The position numbers and the translations under genes were made by a program. Below, in pieces: positions 43,819 through 52,895 of a DNA stretch of 64,000 bases. Each line of letters starts with the position of its first letter. The first letter of the stretch is position 1. The notes under the pieces are model-generated. The model was not told the DNA's origin. It did not search any database and saw only the letters and a list, made by a program, of their open reading frames with translations. Origin of the DNA: Lachnospiraceae bacterium (lineage in GTDB: Bacteria; Bacillota; Clostridia; Lachnospirales; Lachnospiraceae). The DNA is taken from positions 1 to 64,000 of the forward strand of contig JAHYZZ010000010.1 in NCBI GenBank assembly GCA_019424135.1. The letters run 5' to 3'.

Positions 43819-44325
43819 ATGAATGTGACAGAAGCAATTCGCAACAGAAGGAGTATCCGGAAGTATCAAAAGGGGGCGGTGATCCCACAGGAGAAGATTG
43901 ATTTGATGCTGGAGGCAGCTATGATGGCGCCTAGTGCACGTAATACCAGACCCTGGGAGTTTGTAGTGGTAGAGAACCGTAAGATTCTGGAAAAGTTTCA
44001 GGATATTCAGCCTTATACTGGAATGATGAAGACGGCATCGCTGGCAATCGTGGTGTGCGCAAGGCCCGATCTGCAGGAAGGAGGAGGTGCCTTCTGGCCC
44101 CAGGACTGTGGAGCTGCCATTGAAAATATTTTGCTCCAGGCCCTGGAACTAGGATATGGAACCTGCTGGTGCGGGTTTTATCCGGTAGAGGAGCGGGTCA
44201 AAGGTTTTCAGAATCTGCTGGATGTAAAAAGTGTGCCGATCGGAGCGGTGGCGGTAGGTGTGGCGCAAGAGCATCCAAACGCCAGAGGTTATTATGATCG
44301 AAGCCGGGTGAAGTATTTAAAATAA
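43819..44325 (+). CDS. Nitroreductase-family flavoprotein
   Basis: A 168-residue FMN enzyme: the N-terminal NRRSIRKYQKGAV, the FMN block MMAPSARNTRPWEF and GYGTCWCGFYPVEERV. It would reduce nitro groups, flavins or quinones with NAD(P)H. AAAGGAG 8 bp before the ATG at 43819 fixes the start. Confidence 0.92.
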   Translation: MNVTEAIRNRRSIRKYQKGAVIPQEKIDLMLEAAMMAPSARNTRPWEFVVVENRKILEKFQDIQPYTGMMKTASLAIVVCARPDLQEGGGAFWPQDCGAAIENILLQALELGYGTCWCGFYPVEERVKGFQNLLDVKSVPIGAVAVGVAQEHPNARGYYDRSRVKYLK

Positions 44326-44355
44326 GCATTAAAAGGATGATTGGAGGGCTGTAAA

Positions 44356-44961
44356 ATGGCAAGATATCGTTATGATTTCGTGTTAAATAAGCCGGATGAT
44401 TTCGTGCAGTTCATTATGAATGATTTTCTGCAGAAGAATCAGTTTACACTGACTGATTATAATGGAGAAGCGGTCTACCGTGCAGGGGATGCTATGGTGG
44501 AAGGTTATAAATATTTGAAATGGTCCTATGAAAATGGGAGTTTCCACTTGGAAGCGTGGTTAAAAGGAATAGGCGGCGAGATGGATCTGGATGGTTTTGT
44601 AGGCACACTGCAGAAGAAGCCATATAAGGACAGCTTGGAACAGCTTTATGAGACTCTTAAGCAGCCCCTTTCGACTCCACAGGGACAGACACAGAGCGAC
44701 CCTCAGGGCGTGCCAGTCTATACGGTTGATAATACCAGTGCAGCGACCATGGCTCTTGTGTTTGGAGTCTGCAGTATTCTGATCAGCTGGCTTACCCCGG
44801 TGGTGGGAGTGATTCTTGGAGTTCTGGGAGTTACCAGAGCAAGACTTGGAAAGCATTCAAGCTTCGCAGGACGGGCAAAAGCCGGGAAGATTTGTTCGAT
44901 AGTCGGATTATGTTTTTCTATTTTCATCTGGGTGTTGAATTTCATACTGGTGATTCTTTAG
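44356..44961 (+). CDS. DUF4190-like membrane protein
   Basis: A 201-residue protein. The N-terminal half (about 1-110) is a soluble domain that I do not recognise (RYDFVLNKPDDFVQFIMNDF). A Gln/Pro linker leads to two membrane helices (ATMALVFGVCSILISWL..GVILGVLGVTRAR, then ICSIVGLCFSIFIWVLNFIL) of the DUF4190 type. GGAGGG precedes the ATG at 44356. It is followed 17 bp later by the M18 peptidase gene. Function unknown. Confidence 0.7.
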   Translation: MARYRYDFVLNKPDDFVQFIMNDFLQKNQFTLTDYNGEAVYRAGDAMVEGYKYLKWSYENGSFHLEAWLKGIGGEMDLDGFVGTLQKKPYKDSLEQLYETLKQPLSTPQGQTQSDPQGVPVYTVDNTSAATMALVFGVCSILISWLTPVVGVILGVLGVTRARLGKHSSFAGRAKAGKICSIVGLCFSIFIWVLNFILVIL

Positions 44962-44978
44962 ACAGGAAGTGACGAGGA

Positions 44979-46250
44979 ATGGATATTAATCAGGAATTAT
45001 TTACGTTTATCAAAGAAAGTCCGACTTCTTATCATGCGATCCATAAAATGTGTGTAGAATTGGAAACCGCAGGGTATGAAGCGTTATGCGAGGAGAATGA
45101 GTGGAACCTCAGATCAGGCGGAAGATATTATGTGACAAGAAACGGATCCTCATTGATTGCTTTTCGGATCCCTAAGAAGGGCTTCCAGGGATTTCGGATT
45201 GTGGCCAGCCACAGTGATTCCCCCTGTTTTAAGCTAAAGGAGAATCCAGAGATGATGGCAGAAGACCATTATGTCAGACTGAATGTGGAGAAATATGGAG
45301 GCATGATCGTCTCATCCTGGCTGGATCGTCCCCTGGCTGTGGCTGGCAGGGTCGTAGTCAGAGACCACGGCAGACTTTCAGCCCGTCTGGTGGATCTTAG
45401 GAGAGATGTATGTATGATTCCAAGTCTTGCCATCCATATGAACCGGGAAGGAAACAACGGACAAAATATGAAGATTCAAAAAGAGTTGCTTCCTTTGTAT
45501 GGAGGTAAACAGGCAGCAGGAAAGCTAAAAAAAGAGATCGCACAAAGTGCAGGCGTGCTGCCAGAGGAAATCCTGGGAAGTGATCTTTTCTTGTACAATC
45601 GAATGGAAGGCCGTATCTGGGGAGCAGACGGGGAATATATTTCCAGCGGAAGGCTGGATGATCTCCAATGTGTGTTTGCTTCATTCCAGGCATTTCTTCA
45701 GGCAAAATCAGACGAAATAGTTCCGGTACATTGTGTTTATGATAATGAAGAGGTAGGAAGTAGTACCAGGCAGGGAGCGGCTTCTACATTTCTTTTGGAT
45801 ACGCTGCTTCGCGTTAATGAATGCCTGGGACGGACACCGTCCCAGTACCGGCAGGCGGTTGCCAGGAGTTTGATGTTGTCTGCGGACAATGCCCATGGAG
45901 TGCATCCTAACTATCCGGAAAAAGCATGCCCTACCAATCGCCCGTACTTAAACGAAGGCGTGGTGCTGAAATTCAGCGCAAACCAAAAGTATACGACAGA
46001 TGCTCTGTCAGCTGCGGTTGTCCGTGAAATCTGCAGGAGGGTGGAAGTACCCTGTCAGACCTATGTAAACCATGCAGACGTGCCGGGCGGTTCTACCCTT
46101 GGAAATCTCTCGGCAAATCAGGTAGCTCTGCAGACGGCAGATATCGGACTGGCTCAGCTTGCCATGCATTCGGCTTATGAGACAGCTGGTGCAAAAGATA
46201 CGGAATATCTGTTCCGTATGATGAAAGAATTTTTTTCGATGCTTGATTAA
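44979..46250 (+). CDS. apeB: M18-family aminopeptidase
   Basis: A 423-residue zinc aminopeptidase. The metal sites are in RIVASHSDSPCFKLK, YDNEEVGSSTRQGA and SADNAHGVHPNY; the C-terminal VNHADVPGGSTLGN is typical of M18. It removes N-terminal (often acidic) residues from peptides in the cytoplasm. GAAGTGACGAGG precedes the ATG. It ends 37 bp before the ktrB start. Confidence 0.94.
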   Translation: MDINQELFTFIKESPTSYHAIHKMCVELETAGYEALCEENEWNLRSGGRYYVTRNGSSLIAFRIPKKGFQGFRIVASHSDSPCFKLKENPEMMAEDHYVRLNVEKYGGMIVSSWLDRPLAVAGRVVVRDHGRLSARLVDLRRDVCMIPSLAIHMNREGNNGQNMKIQKELLPLYGGKQAAGKLKKEIAQSAGVLPEEILGSDLFLYNRMEGRIWGADGEYISSGRLDDLQCVFASFQAFLQAKSDEIVPVHCVYDNEEVGSSTRQGAASTFLLDTLLRVNECLGRTPSQYRQAVARSLMLSADNAHGVHPNYPEKACPTNRPYLNEGVVLKFSANQKYTTDALSAAVVREICRRVEVPCQTYVNHADVPGGSTLGNLSANQVALQTADIGLAQLAMHSAYETAGAKDTEYLFRMMKEFFSMLD

Positions 46251-46287
46251 CCAAAGCAAATGAGGAAAGAAAAGGAGAAAAGAAGAT

Positions 46288-47667
46288 ATGCTTCGAAAGA
46301 AATTGAGCATCCGATGGAACACCATGAAAATACTGGTATTTGGTTTTTTAGGAGTCATATTCCTGGGTGGTTTCTTTTTATGGCTTCCGGTCTGCAACCG
46401 GCAGCCAATCGCGTTTATGGATGCCTTGTTTACTTCTGTGTCAGCAGTCTGTGTGACCGGGCTGGTGACCATTACACCGGCAGCACAGTTTACACTTCTT
46501 GGAAAGGTGATCCTCTTGATTTTGATTCAGGTTGGAGGATTGGGAGTGATCGGCTGTGCGACTTTGTTTTTTTTGATTCTTCGGAAAAAGATCACCGTGA
46601 GGGAAAGAGTCGTTCTTCAGGAAACTTATAATATGGATAGGCTTGGTGGCATGGTTGGCATGGTAAAAAGAGTCATTATCGGTACATTCGTGGTGGAAGG
46701 AGCAGGGGCCTTATTTTTTGCCTTTCAGTTTGTACCGGAGTACGGACTGATCCGTGGAATCTGGTATTCAGTATTTCATTCCATTTCAGCATTTTGTAAT
46801 GCGGGGATTGATATTCTGGGATCGGATAGTTTTGTAAAATATGCGGGAAATCCTTTGATCAACCTTACAACAATGTTGTTGATCATACTGGGAGGGCTGG
46901 GCTTTACGGTATGGTTTGACGTGATAGATAACGGGAAAAGAATCTATAAGCATGAGGTGCCAAGAAAATGGTGGTTTACCAGGTTGAGACTTCAATCAAA
47001 GCTGGTGCTTTTGGCAACCGTATCACTGATCCTTCTGGGATCGGTACTGGTATTTGTCATGGAGTTTCAAAATTCCAGAACAATTGGAGAAATGGCGTTG
47101 GGCGATCAGATTATGGCATCCTTCTTCCAGTCGGTAACTAACAGGACAGCCGGGTATGCAACGATTCCGCAGGCAGGCCTGCATACGGAGACGAAACTTG
47201 TAAATAGTATTTTGATGCTTATCGGCGGGTCGCCGGGAGGAACGGCAGGCGGAGTAAAGACCACGACCTTTGTCATGTTGTTCTTAGCCTGTATGACCTT
47301 TGTGAAAGGTGGAAATGACATTGAATGTCTGGGAAGAAAAATTACTGCAGAAAATTTCCGAAATGGATTTTCTGTGATGCTTTTGACCTTTTCGGTATAT
47401 TTGATTGGTATTTTCCTGATCCTGACCTTTGAGCCTGATCAGATATCTACGATTAATGTGATTTACGAGGCCTCGTCAGCCATCGGGACCGTGGGACTGA
47501 CAGCAGGGCTGACGCCGAATCTTACCAGGTCTAGTCAGGTGGTATTAATGGTTTTGATGTATATTGGGCGAATCGGACCCATGACCTTGATGCTGGTATT
47601 TGCCGGTAGAGCCAATCCGAGGGATAAGATCCGAGAGCTTCCGGTAGAACGGATCATGGTCGGATAA
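46288..47667 (+). CDS. ktrB: Potassium transporter subunit KtrB/TrkH
   Basis: A 459-residue membrane protein with four M1-P-M2 repeats. The four selectivity-filter loops are seen: VSAVCVTGL, ISAFCNAGID, VTNRTAGYAT and IGTVGLTAG. It takes up potassium with sodium and works with the KtrA ring. The gene for KtrA follows at 28 bp. In the same window gdpP controls c-di-AMP, the second messenger that binds KtrA/KtrC type proteins. Confidence 0.95.
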   Translation: MLRKKLSIRWNTMKILVFGFLGVIFLGGFFLWLPVCNRQPIAFMDALFTSVSAVCVTGLVTITPAAQFTLLGKVILLILIQVGGLGVIGCATLFFLILRKKITVRERVVLQETYNMDRLGGMVGMVKRVIIGTFVVEGAGALFFAFQFVPEYGLIRGIWYSVFHSISAFCNAGIDILGSDSFVKYAGNPLINLTTMLLIILGGLGFTVWFDVIDNGKRIYKHEVPRKWWFTRLRLQSKLVLLATVSLILLGSVLVFVMEFQNSRTIGEMALGDQIMASFFQSVTNRTAGYATIPQAGLHTETKLVNSILMLIGGSPGGTAGGVKTTTFVMLFLACMTFVKGGNDIECLGRKITAENFRNGFSVMLLTFSVYLIGIFLILTFEPDQISTINVIYEASSAIGTVGLTAGLTPNLTRSSQVVLMVLMYIGRIGPMTLMLVFAGRANPRDKIRELPVERIMVG

Positions 47668-47695
47668 CGGCATAAGGGAAAAGGAGGAAATGAAA

Positions 47696-48340
47696 ATGAA
47701 AAAGCAATATGCAGTTTTCGGACTGGGAAGTTTCGGAGAGAGTGTGGCTGTGACCTTGCAGAGTCTGGGTTGTGAAGTTGTTGCAGTCGATAAGTATATG
47801 GATCGGATTGAGGAGATTGCCAGCAAGGTGTCTTATGCCATGAAAGCAGACGTGGGAGATCCGGAGGTGATTCGGTCGCTGGGGACTCGGAATCTGGACG
47901 GCGTGGTGGTTGCGGTGGCTGATGACATGGAAGCCAGTGTGATGGCAACCCTGGTATCCAAAGAACTGGGAGTACCCTATGTACTGGCAAAAGCCAAGAC
48001 CGAGCTTCATGCAAAGGTGCTGCAGAAAATTGGCGCTGATGCCGTAATCTTTCCAGAGATGGAAATGGGGGCAAGGGTAGCCAAGAATCTGATGTCTGCA
48101 AATTTTGCAGACTGGATTACCTTGTCAGATGACTACAGCATTGTTGAAACGATGACCCCCAAACACTGGGTAGGAAGATCCTTACAGGAGCTGGATGTCC
48201 GGAAAAATTACGGGGTCAATGTGGTAGGTACAAAGCTTGGCGAACAAGTGGAAGTCAACCCTGATCCGGAAAAGCTTCTGGAGCCAGGGACTGTATTGAT
48301 CTTGGTAGGGCACAATGAAGATCTGGAGAGGATAAAATGA
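47696..48340 (+). CDS. ktrA: Potassium channel regulator KtrA
   Basis: A 214-residue RCK protein: NAD/ATP-binding Rossmann part (YAVFGLGSFGESVAVTL) and C-terminal RCK_C domain (about 135-214, SIVETMTPKHWVGRSLQELD). It forms the gating ring under KtrB and is likely held by c-di-AMP at the RCK_C part. AAGGAGG 8 bp before the ATG at 47696 fixes the start. It overlaps the next gene by 4 bp. Confidence 0.94.
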   Translation: MKKQYAVFGLGSFGESVAVTLQSLGCEVVAVDKYMDRIEEIASKVSYAMKADVGDPEVIRSLGTRNLDGVVVAVADDMEASVMATLVSKELGVPYVLAKAKTELHAKVLQKIGADAVIFPEMEMGARVAKNLMSANFADWITLSDDYSIVETMTPKHWVGRSLQELDVRKNYGVNVVGTKLGEQVEVNPDPEKLLEPGTVLILVGHNEDLERIK

Positions 48341-49128
48341 TTACAAGTACGGCAAATGTAAAAGTAAAGAGGATCATACAGCTCCGGAAAAAGAAAAAGA
48401 CCAGAGATGAAGAAGGGGTCTTTTTGGTAGAAGGGATCCGGATGTTCCGGGAGATACCGCCAGCCAGCCTTAAGGAAATCTATGTGTCAGAAAGCTGTAT
48501 GAAAAAGGAAAAAGGAATGGTGCAGGAAATGGGGGAAAGGGCCGGCGTCCGTGTGGAGCTGGTGTCGGATCCGGTATTTGAGTATTTGTCAGATACCCGC
48601 ACTCCCCAGGGAATCCTAAGTGTTGTGGCACGCAGTACCTATACGCTGGAGGACATTGCCAGGGGAGAATCCCCTCATGTGCTGGTGTTGGATCGACTGC
48701 AGGATCCGGGAAATGTAGGAACGATTCTGCGAACGGCGGAGGGAGCCGGGGTGACAGGAATTCTGCTTGATGGCGAATGTGCAGATGTCTATAATCCAAA
48801 GACGATCCGCTCCACCATGGGCTCCATTTTTCGAATGCCTTTTTGTTATATACAGGATCTAAGAGAGGGGATTCGAAGGCTTAAGGATATGGGGCTCCAT
48901 ATCTACGCGGCGCATCTGGACGGCGTACATTTTTATGATGAAGAAAATTATCGTACCCCTTGCGCTTTTCTGATTGGTAATGAGGGAAATGGACTGCGAG
49001 AAGAGATCGCAAAGATGGCAGATACTTACATAAAGATCCCGATGGCAGGAAGCGTAGAGTCTTTAAATGCCGCAATTGCTTCAGCGGTTTTGATGTTTGA
49101 AGTCAGCAGACAGAGAAGACAGTCTTAA
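48337..49128 (+). CDS. TrmH/SpoU-family RNA 2'-O-methyltransferase
   Basis: A 263-residue enzyme with an N-terminal RNA-binding domain (ITSTANVKVKRIIQLRKKKK) and the knotted SPOUT domain with three motifs: LQDPGNVGTILRTAEGAG, FLIGNEGNGLREE and IPMAGSVESLNAAIASAVL. It methylates a 2'-OH in 23S rRNA or tRNA; the target nucleotide is not known from sequence. Coupled to ktrA by ATGA overlap. Confidence 0.92.
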   Translation: MITSTANVKVKRIIQLRKKKKTRDEEGVFLVEGIRMFREIPPASLKEIYVSESCMKKEKGMVQEMGERAGVRVELVSDPVFEYLSDTRTPQGILSVVARSTYTLEDIARGESPHVLVLDRLQDPGNVGTILRTAEGAGVTGILLDGECADVYNPKTIRSTMGSIFRMPFCYIQDLREGIRRLKDMGLHIYAAHLDGVHFYDEENYRTPCAFLIGNEGNGLREEIAKMADTYIKIPMAGSVESLNAAIASAVLMFEVSRQRRQS

Positions 49129-49205
49129 TTGTTTGATTTCTGGCAAAAAGTATAGTAATATATTGAAAAAGTAATACTAATAAATGTATAAAGAGAGGGA
49201 TGCCT

Positions 49206-49649
49206 ATGCAGACAATTTACTGGCTGGTATTGTTTGTGATACTGTTAATCATCGAGATTATCACGATGGGGCTGACGACAATCTGGTTTGCAGGCGGGGC
49301 GTTGGCAGCGTTTCTGGCAGGCGTGCTGGGATTCGGACTTCCTGTTCAGATTGTGGTATTCCTGGTGGTGTCAATCTTGCTTTTTGTGCTGACTAGGCCC
49401 ATTGCCGTGAAGTATTTTAATCAGGAGAGACAGAAGACCAATGCGGAAAGTCTGATCGGGCAGCATGGCCTGGTGGTAGAAGAGGTTGACACGTTACATG
49501 CAAAGGGCGTTGTGGAAGTGAAGGGTCAGGAGTGGTCGGCGAAAACAGATGAACCAGATGGGAAGATTGCAAAGAATACGATTGTTACTATCGAAGGAAT
49601 TCAAGGCGTACATCTGATTGTGAGAGCCAGAGAGGAGAAAACATGTTAG
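49206..49649 (+). CDS. NfeD-family membrane protein
   Basis: A 147-residue protein: two to three membrane helices (WLVLFVILLIIEIITM, ALAAFLAGVLGFGLPVQIVVFL) and a C-terminal OB fold (LIGQHGLVVEEVDTLHAKGVVEVKG). NfeD proteins pair with SPFH proteins in membrane microdomains, and the SPFH gene overlaps its end by 7 bp. The ATG at 49206 is a better distance from GAGAGGG than the ATG at 49200. Confidence 0.9.
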   Translation: MQTIYWLVLFVILLIIEIITMGLTTIWFAGGALAAFLAGVLGFGLPVQIVVFLVVSILLFVLTRPIAVKYFNQERQKTNAESLIGQHGLVVEEVDTLHAKGVVEVKGQEWSAKTDEPDGKIAKNTIVTIEGIQGVHLIVRAREEKTC

Positions 49650-50581
49650 GAAGTATTTTGGGACTTATCTTATTAATTATCGTTGTGTTGATTTTGATCT
49701 CCTGTGTCAAGATTGTAAAACAGGCACAGGCCCTGGTAATAGAAAGATTGGGCGCGTATCAGGCGACCTGGGGCACCGGGCTTCATTTTAAGATACCAAT
49801 CATTGACCGGGTGGCAAGGCGTGTGGATTTAAAAGAGCAGGTAGTAGATTTTGCACCGCAGCCGGTGATTACAAAGGACAATGTGACCATGCGGATCGAT
49901 ACGGTTGTATTTTATCAGATTACAGATCCGAAGATGTTTTGTTACGGAGTGGCCAATCCGATAATGGCTATTGAAAATCTGACGGCGACAACCCTTCGGA
50001 ATATCATCGGCGATCTGGAACTGGATCAGACGCTGACATCCAGAGAGACCATCAATACGAAGATGCGGGCGTCCCTGGATGTGGCAACGGATCCATGGGG
50101 CATCAAAGTGACTCGTGTGGAATTGAAAAATATTATTCCTCCGGCAGCGATCCAGGATGCCATGGAGAAACAGATGAAGGCGGAGCGTGAAAGGCGTGAA
50201 GCAATCCTGCGTGCAGAAGGTGAAAAGAAATCTACGGTTTTGGTGGCAGAAGGACATAAGGAATCAGCAATCCTGAATGCGGAGGCGGATAAGCAGGCAG
50301 CGATTCTGCGTGCAGAGGCCGAAAAAGAGGCAACCATCCGCGAAGCGGAAGGGCAGGCAGAGGCAATCCTCAAAGTGCAGCAGGCAACGGCCGATGGTAT
50401 CCGTTTCCTCAAGGAAGCCGGGGCAGATGAAGCCGTGCTTACGATGAAGAGTCTGGAAGCCTTTGAAAAAGCGGCCGATGGAAAAGCAACGAAGATTATT
50501 ATCCCTTCTGAAATTCAGGGAATTGCCGGACTGGTAAAATCTCTGGCAGAGGTCGGAGCAAAGGGAGAGGATCAGAAATAG
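49643..50581 (+). CDS. SPFH/stomatin-family protein (QmcA-type)
   Basis: A 312-residue membrane scaffold. One N-terminal helix (ILGLILLIIVVLILISCVKIV), the SPFH/band-7 domain (about 25-185, QALVIERLGAYQATWGTGLH, TKDNVTMRIDTVVFYQITDP), a long Ala/Glu coiled coil (about 175-265) and a C-terminal segment. It forms ring-like assemblies at the membrane and may support protease control. Coupled with NfeD. Confidence 0.92.
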   Translation: MLGSILGLILLIIVVLILISCVKIVKQAQALVIERLGAYQATWGTGLHFKIPIIDRVARRVDLKEQVVDFAPQPVITKDNVTMRIDTVVFYQITDPKMFCYGVANPIMAIENLTATTLRNIIGDLELDQTLTSRETINTKMRASLDVATDPWGIKVTRVELKNIIPPAAIQDAMEKQMKAERERREAILRAEGEKKSTVLVAEGHKESAILNAEADKQAAILRAEAEKEATIREAEGQAEAILKVQQATADGIRFLKEAGADEAVLTMKSLEAFEKAADGKATKIIIPSEIQGIAGLVKSLAEVGAKGEDQK

Positions 50582-50592
50582 CAGTAACAAAA

Positions 50593-50613
50593 GGGCGCTT
50601 CAGAACAGCGCCC
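50593..50613 (+). terminator. Hairpin after the SPFH gene
   Basis: A 7-bp G/C stem GGGCGCT/AGCGCCC with a 7-nt loop but only CTCATTT after it, so a weak terminator. Confidence 0.5.
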
Positions 50614-50667
50614 CTCATTTATGTTGCATGATAATGTAGAACAGATAAGATAAAGGGAGAGATGGAC

Positions 50668-51669
50668 ATGAATTTAATAGGAAGAAACTTTCTGACACTT
50701 AAGGATTTTACACCGGAAGAGATTACCTATCTTCTTGATCTGGCAGCAGATCTCAAGGAAAAGAAGAAAAAGGGAGTTCCGGTGGACGATTACCGCGGGA
50801 AAAATGTGGCACTGGTCTTCGAAAAAACCAGCACCCGCACCAGATGTGCATTTGAAGTAGCAGCCCATGATATGGGAATGGGAACTACATATCTGGACCC
50901 GAAAGGATCCCAGATCGGGAAGAAAGAAAGTATTAAGGACACGGCAAGGGTCCTTGGAAGAATGTTTGACGGGATCGAATATCGTGGTTTTGGACAGGAG
51001 ATTGTTGAGGAACTGGCAAGGTATGCAGGAGTACCGGTTTGGAACGGACTGACCAACGAATATCATCCCACCCAGATGCTGGCGGATTTATTGACAATCC
51101 GGGAACATTTTGGAAAGCTTAAGGGTATTAAACTTGTGTACATGGGAGATGCACGTTATAATATGGGGAATTCTCTGATGATTGCCTGTGCAAAGATGGG
51201 AATGGATTTTGTGGCATGTACCACGAAAAAATATTTCCCTAATGAAGAGCTGGTAAAGACTTGCCAGGGATACGCAGCGAAGAGCGGAGGAACCATTACG
51301 CTGACAGAAGATGTGCAGACTGGTACGAAGGACGCAGATGTGATCTATACGGATGTGTGGGTGTCTATGGGTGAACCGGACGAAGTATGGGAAGAGCGGA
51401 TTAGAGAGTTGTCTCCCTATAAGGTGACAAAAGAAGTGATGGAAAATGCAGGTGAAAAATCGATTTTCCTTCACTGCCTGCCGGCATTTCATGATCTGAA
51501 GACGACAATTGGAAAAGAGATTTATGAAAAATACGGTATCCAGGATATGGAAGTTACAGACGAAGTATTCGAGTCGAGTCAGTCCAAAGTATTTGATGAG
51601 GCGGAGAACCGAATGCATACGATTAAGGCAGTCATGTCTGCGACTCTTGAAAAGAGCAGGAAAGAATAA
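50668..51669 (+). CDS. argF: Ornithine carbamoyltransferase
   Basis: A 333-residue transferase that makes citrulline from ornithine and carbamoyl phosphate (or the reverse in arginine catabolism). The carbamoyl-phosphate loop [19 protein letters not shown] and the ornithine motif [10 protein letters not shown] are present. Residues such as [21 protein letters not shown] are shared with both ArgF and ArcB forms. No other arginine gene is next to it, so anabolic or catabolic use cannot be told. AAAGGGAGA lies 8 bp before the ATG at 50668; 50662 is possible. Confidence 0.94.
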   Translation: MNLIGRNFLTLKDFTPEEITYLLDLAADLKEKKKKGVPVDDYRGKNVALVFEKTSTRTRCAFEVAAHDMGMGTTYLDPKGSQIGKKESIKDTARVLGRMFDGIEYRGFGQEIVEELARYAGVPVWNGLTNEYHPTQMLADLLTIREHFGKLKGIKLVYMGDARYNMGNSLMIACAKMGMDFVACTTKKYFPNEELVKTCQGYAAKSGGTITLTEDVQTGTKDADVIYTDVWVSMGEPDEVWEERIRELSPYKVTKEVMENAGEKSIFLHCLPAFHDLKTTIGKEIYEKYGIQDMEVTDEVFESSQSKVFDEAENRMHTIKAVMSATLEKSRKE

Positions 51670-51714
51670 GATCGTTTTTGATTGAAACAGAGAGCTATTT
51701 TGGGAGGATAAGGT

Positions 51715-52044
51715 ATGTATGAAGAGAAGGTGGTGCTCTGCGGCGCCAATTCTTATACGGAAAAATATTATCTGAATCCGGATTTTGAACAGCTTCCGGA
51801 CAATATCAAAAATGAGCTGAAGATCATGTGCGTACTGTATGTCCATGATGTGGGAGGTATTCTGACGCTGGTGTACGAAGAGGACGGGGAACTTTGTTTC
51901 GAGGTGACATCCGAAGAGGGGGATCCCATGTTTGACGAGATTGGAAGTGCACTAAAGATCAAACAGCTGCAGACAGAAAAGCAGGATTTACTGGAGGCTT
52001 TGCAGTTATATTACCGGGTGTTTTTCCTGGGGGAGGAGTTTTAG
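51715..52044 (+). CDS. DUF6145-family protein
   Basis: A 109-residue acidic protein with no signal peptide or membrane segment. The central beta-rich part (LKIMCVLYVHDVGGILTLVY, EEDGELCFEVTSEEGDP) and a C-terminal helix fit DUF6145 as I recall it. Function unknown. It precedes coaX by 6 bp, so it is probably cotranscribed. Ribosome site GGGAGG before the ATG. Confidence 0.65.
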   Translation: MYEEKVVLCGANSYTEKYYLNPDFEQLPDNIKNELKIMCVLYVHDVGGILTLVYEEDGELCFEVTSEEGDPMFDEIGSALKIKQLQTEKQDLLEALQLYYRVFFLGEEF

Positions 52045-52050
52045 AACGTT

Positions 52051-52821
52051 ATGTTGATGGTAATAGATGTAGGAAACACAAATATTACGATAGGAGTCTT
52101 CAAAGGCGAAGAGATCCTTGGCACCTTTCGTATGAAATCAAAACAGCCCCGTACTTCCGATGAGTATGGAATTACGCTGCAGGAGCTGGTGGAGCGTCAC
52201 GGGATCCCCAGTTATGAGATCCATCATGTGATCGTGGCATCGGTGGTGCCGGATATCATGCATTCGCTGGGAAGTGCGATCATAAAATATTTTCATATTA
52301 AGCCGGTAGTCGTATCGGCTGGGATCAAAACCGGGATTCGGATCGTGACCGAAAATCCAAGACAGGTGGGACCCGACCGGATCGTAGATGCGGTCGGCGC
52401 TTACACATTGCATGGCGGACCGGTCATTGTGGTAGATTTCGGAACAGCAACGACCTATGACATCATCGGCCCGGATGGAACCTTCGAGGCAGGACTGATC
52501 GCCCCAGGACTTCGGACCTCAGCCCAGGCTTTGTGGGGAGAGGCGGATATGCTGCCCGCCATCGAGATAAGAAAACCGACATCCATCCTGGCAAAGGAGA
52601 CAATATCCAGCATGCAGGGCGGCCTTCTGTACGGTCAGGTGGGACAGACAGAATACATTATCAAACGCTTAAAAGAAGAATCCGGATATATCGATGCGAA
52701 AGTCGTGGCGACAGGCGGTCTGGGAAAGATGATCGTGGCAGAAACTGACGTGGTAGACGTATACGATCCACAGCTGACCTTAAAAGGGCTGCGGTTTATT
52801 TTTGAGAAAAATAGAAAGTGA
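52051..52821 (+). CDS. coaX: Type III pantothenate kinase
   Basis: A 256-residue ASKHA-fold kinase for the first step of coenzyme A synthesis. Phosphate loop [12 protein letters not shown], the [12 protein letters not shown] block with the catalytic Asp, and [13 protein letters not shown]. Potassium-dependent and not inhibited by CoA in known members. The stop is followed after 12 bp by copy B of the hairpin repeat. Confidence 0.95.
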   Translation: MLMVIDVGNTNITIGVFKGEEILGTFRMKSKQPRTSDEYGITLQELVERHGIPSYEIHHVIVASVVPDIMHSLGSAIIKYFHIKPVVVSAGIKTGIRIVTENPRQVGPDRIVDAVGAYTLHGGPVIVVDFGTATTYDIIGPDGTFEAGLIAPGLRTSAQALWGEADMLPAIEIRKPTSILAKETISSMQGGLLYGQVGQTEYIIKRLKEESGYIDAKVVATGGLGKMIVAETDVVDVYDPQLTLKGLRFIFEKNRK

Positions 52822-52833
52822 AAAAAATAACAG

Positions 52834-52895
52834 GGGACGTAGCAAAATGCAAAAGGGCTACGTCCCAAATTGACGATAAGGGTGTACCTAAATGG
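52834..52895 (+). repeat. Dispersed 62-nt hairpin repeat, copy B
   Basis: Stem GGGACGTAGC/GCTACGTCCC (52834-52843 with 52857-52866), then the tail with AAATTGAC and AGGGTGTACCTAAATGG. The tail's ATGG is the start codon of dus, and its AAGGGTG is the only ribosome site for that gene. Compared with copy A, two stem pairs have changed on both sides while staying paired. Confidence 0.8.
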
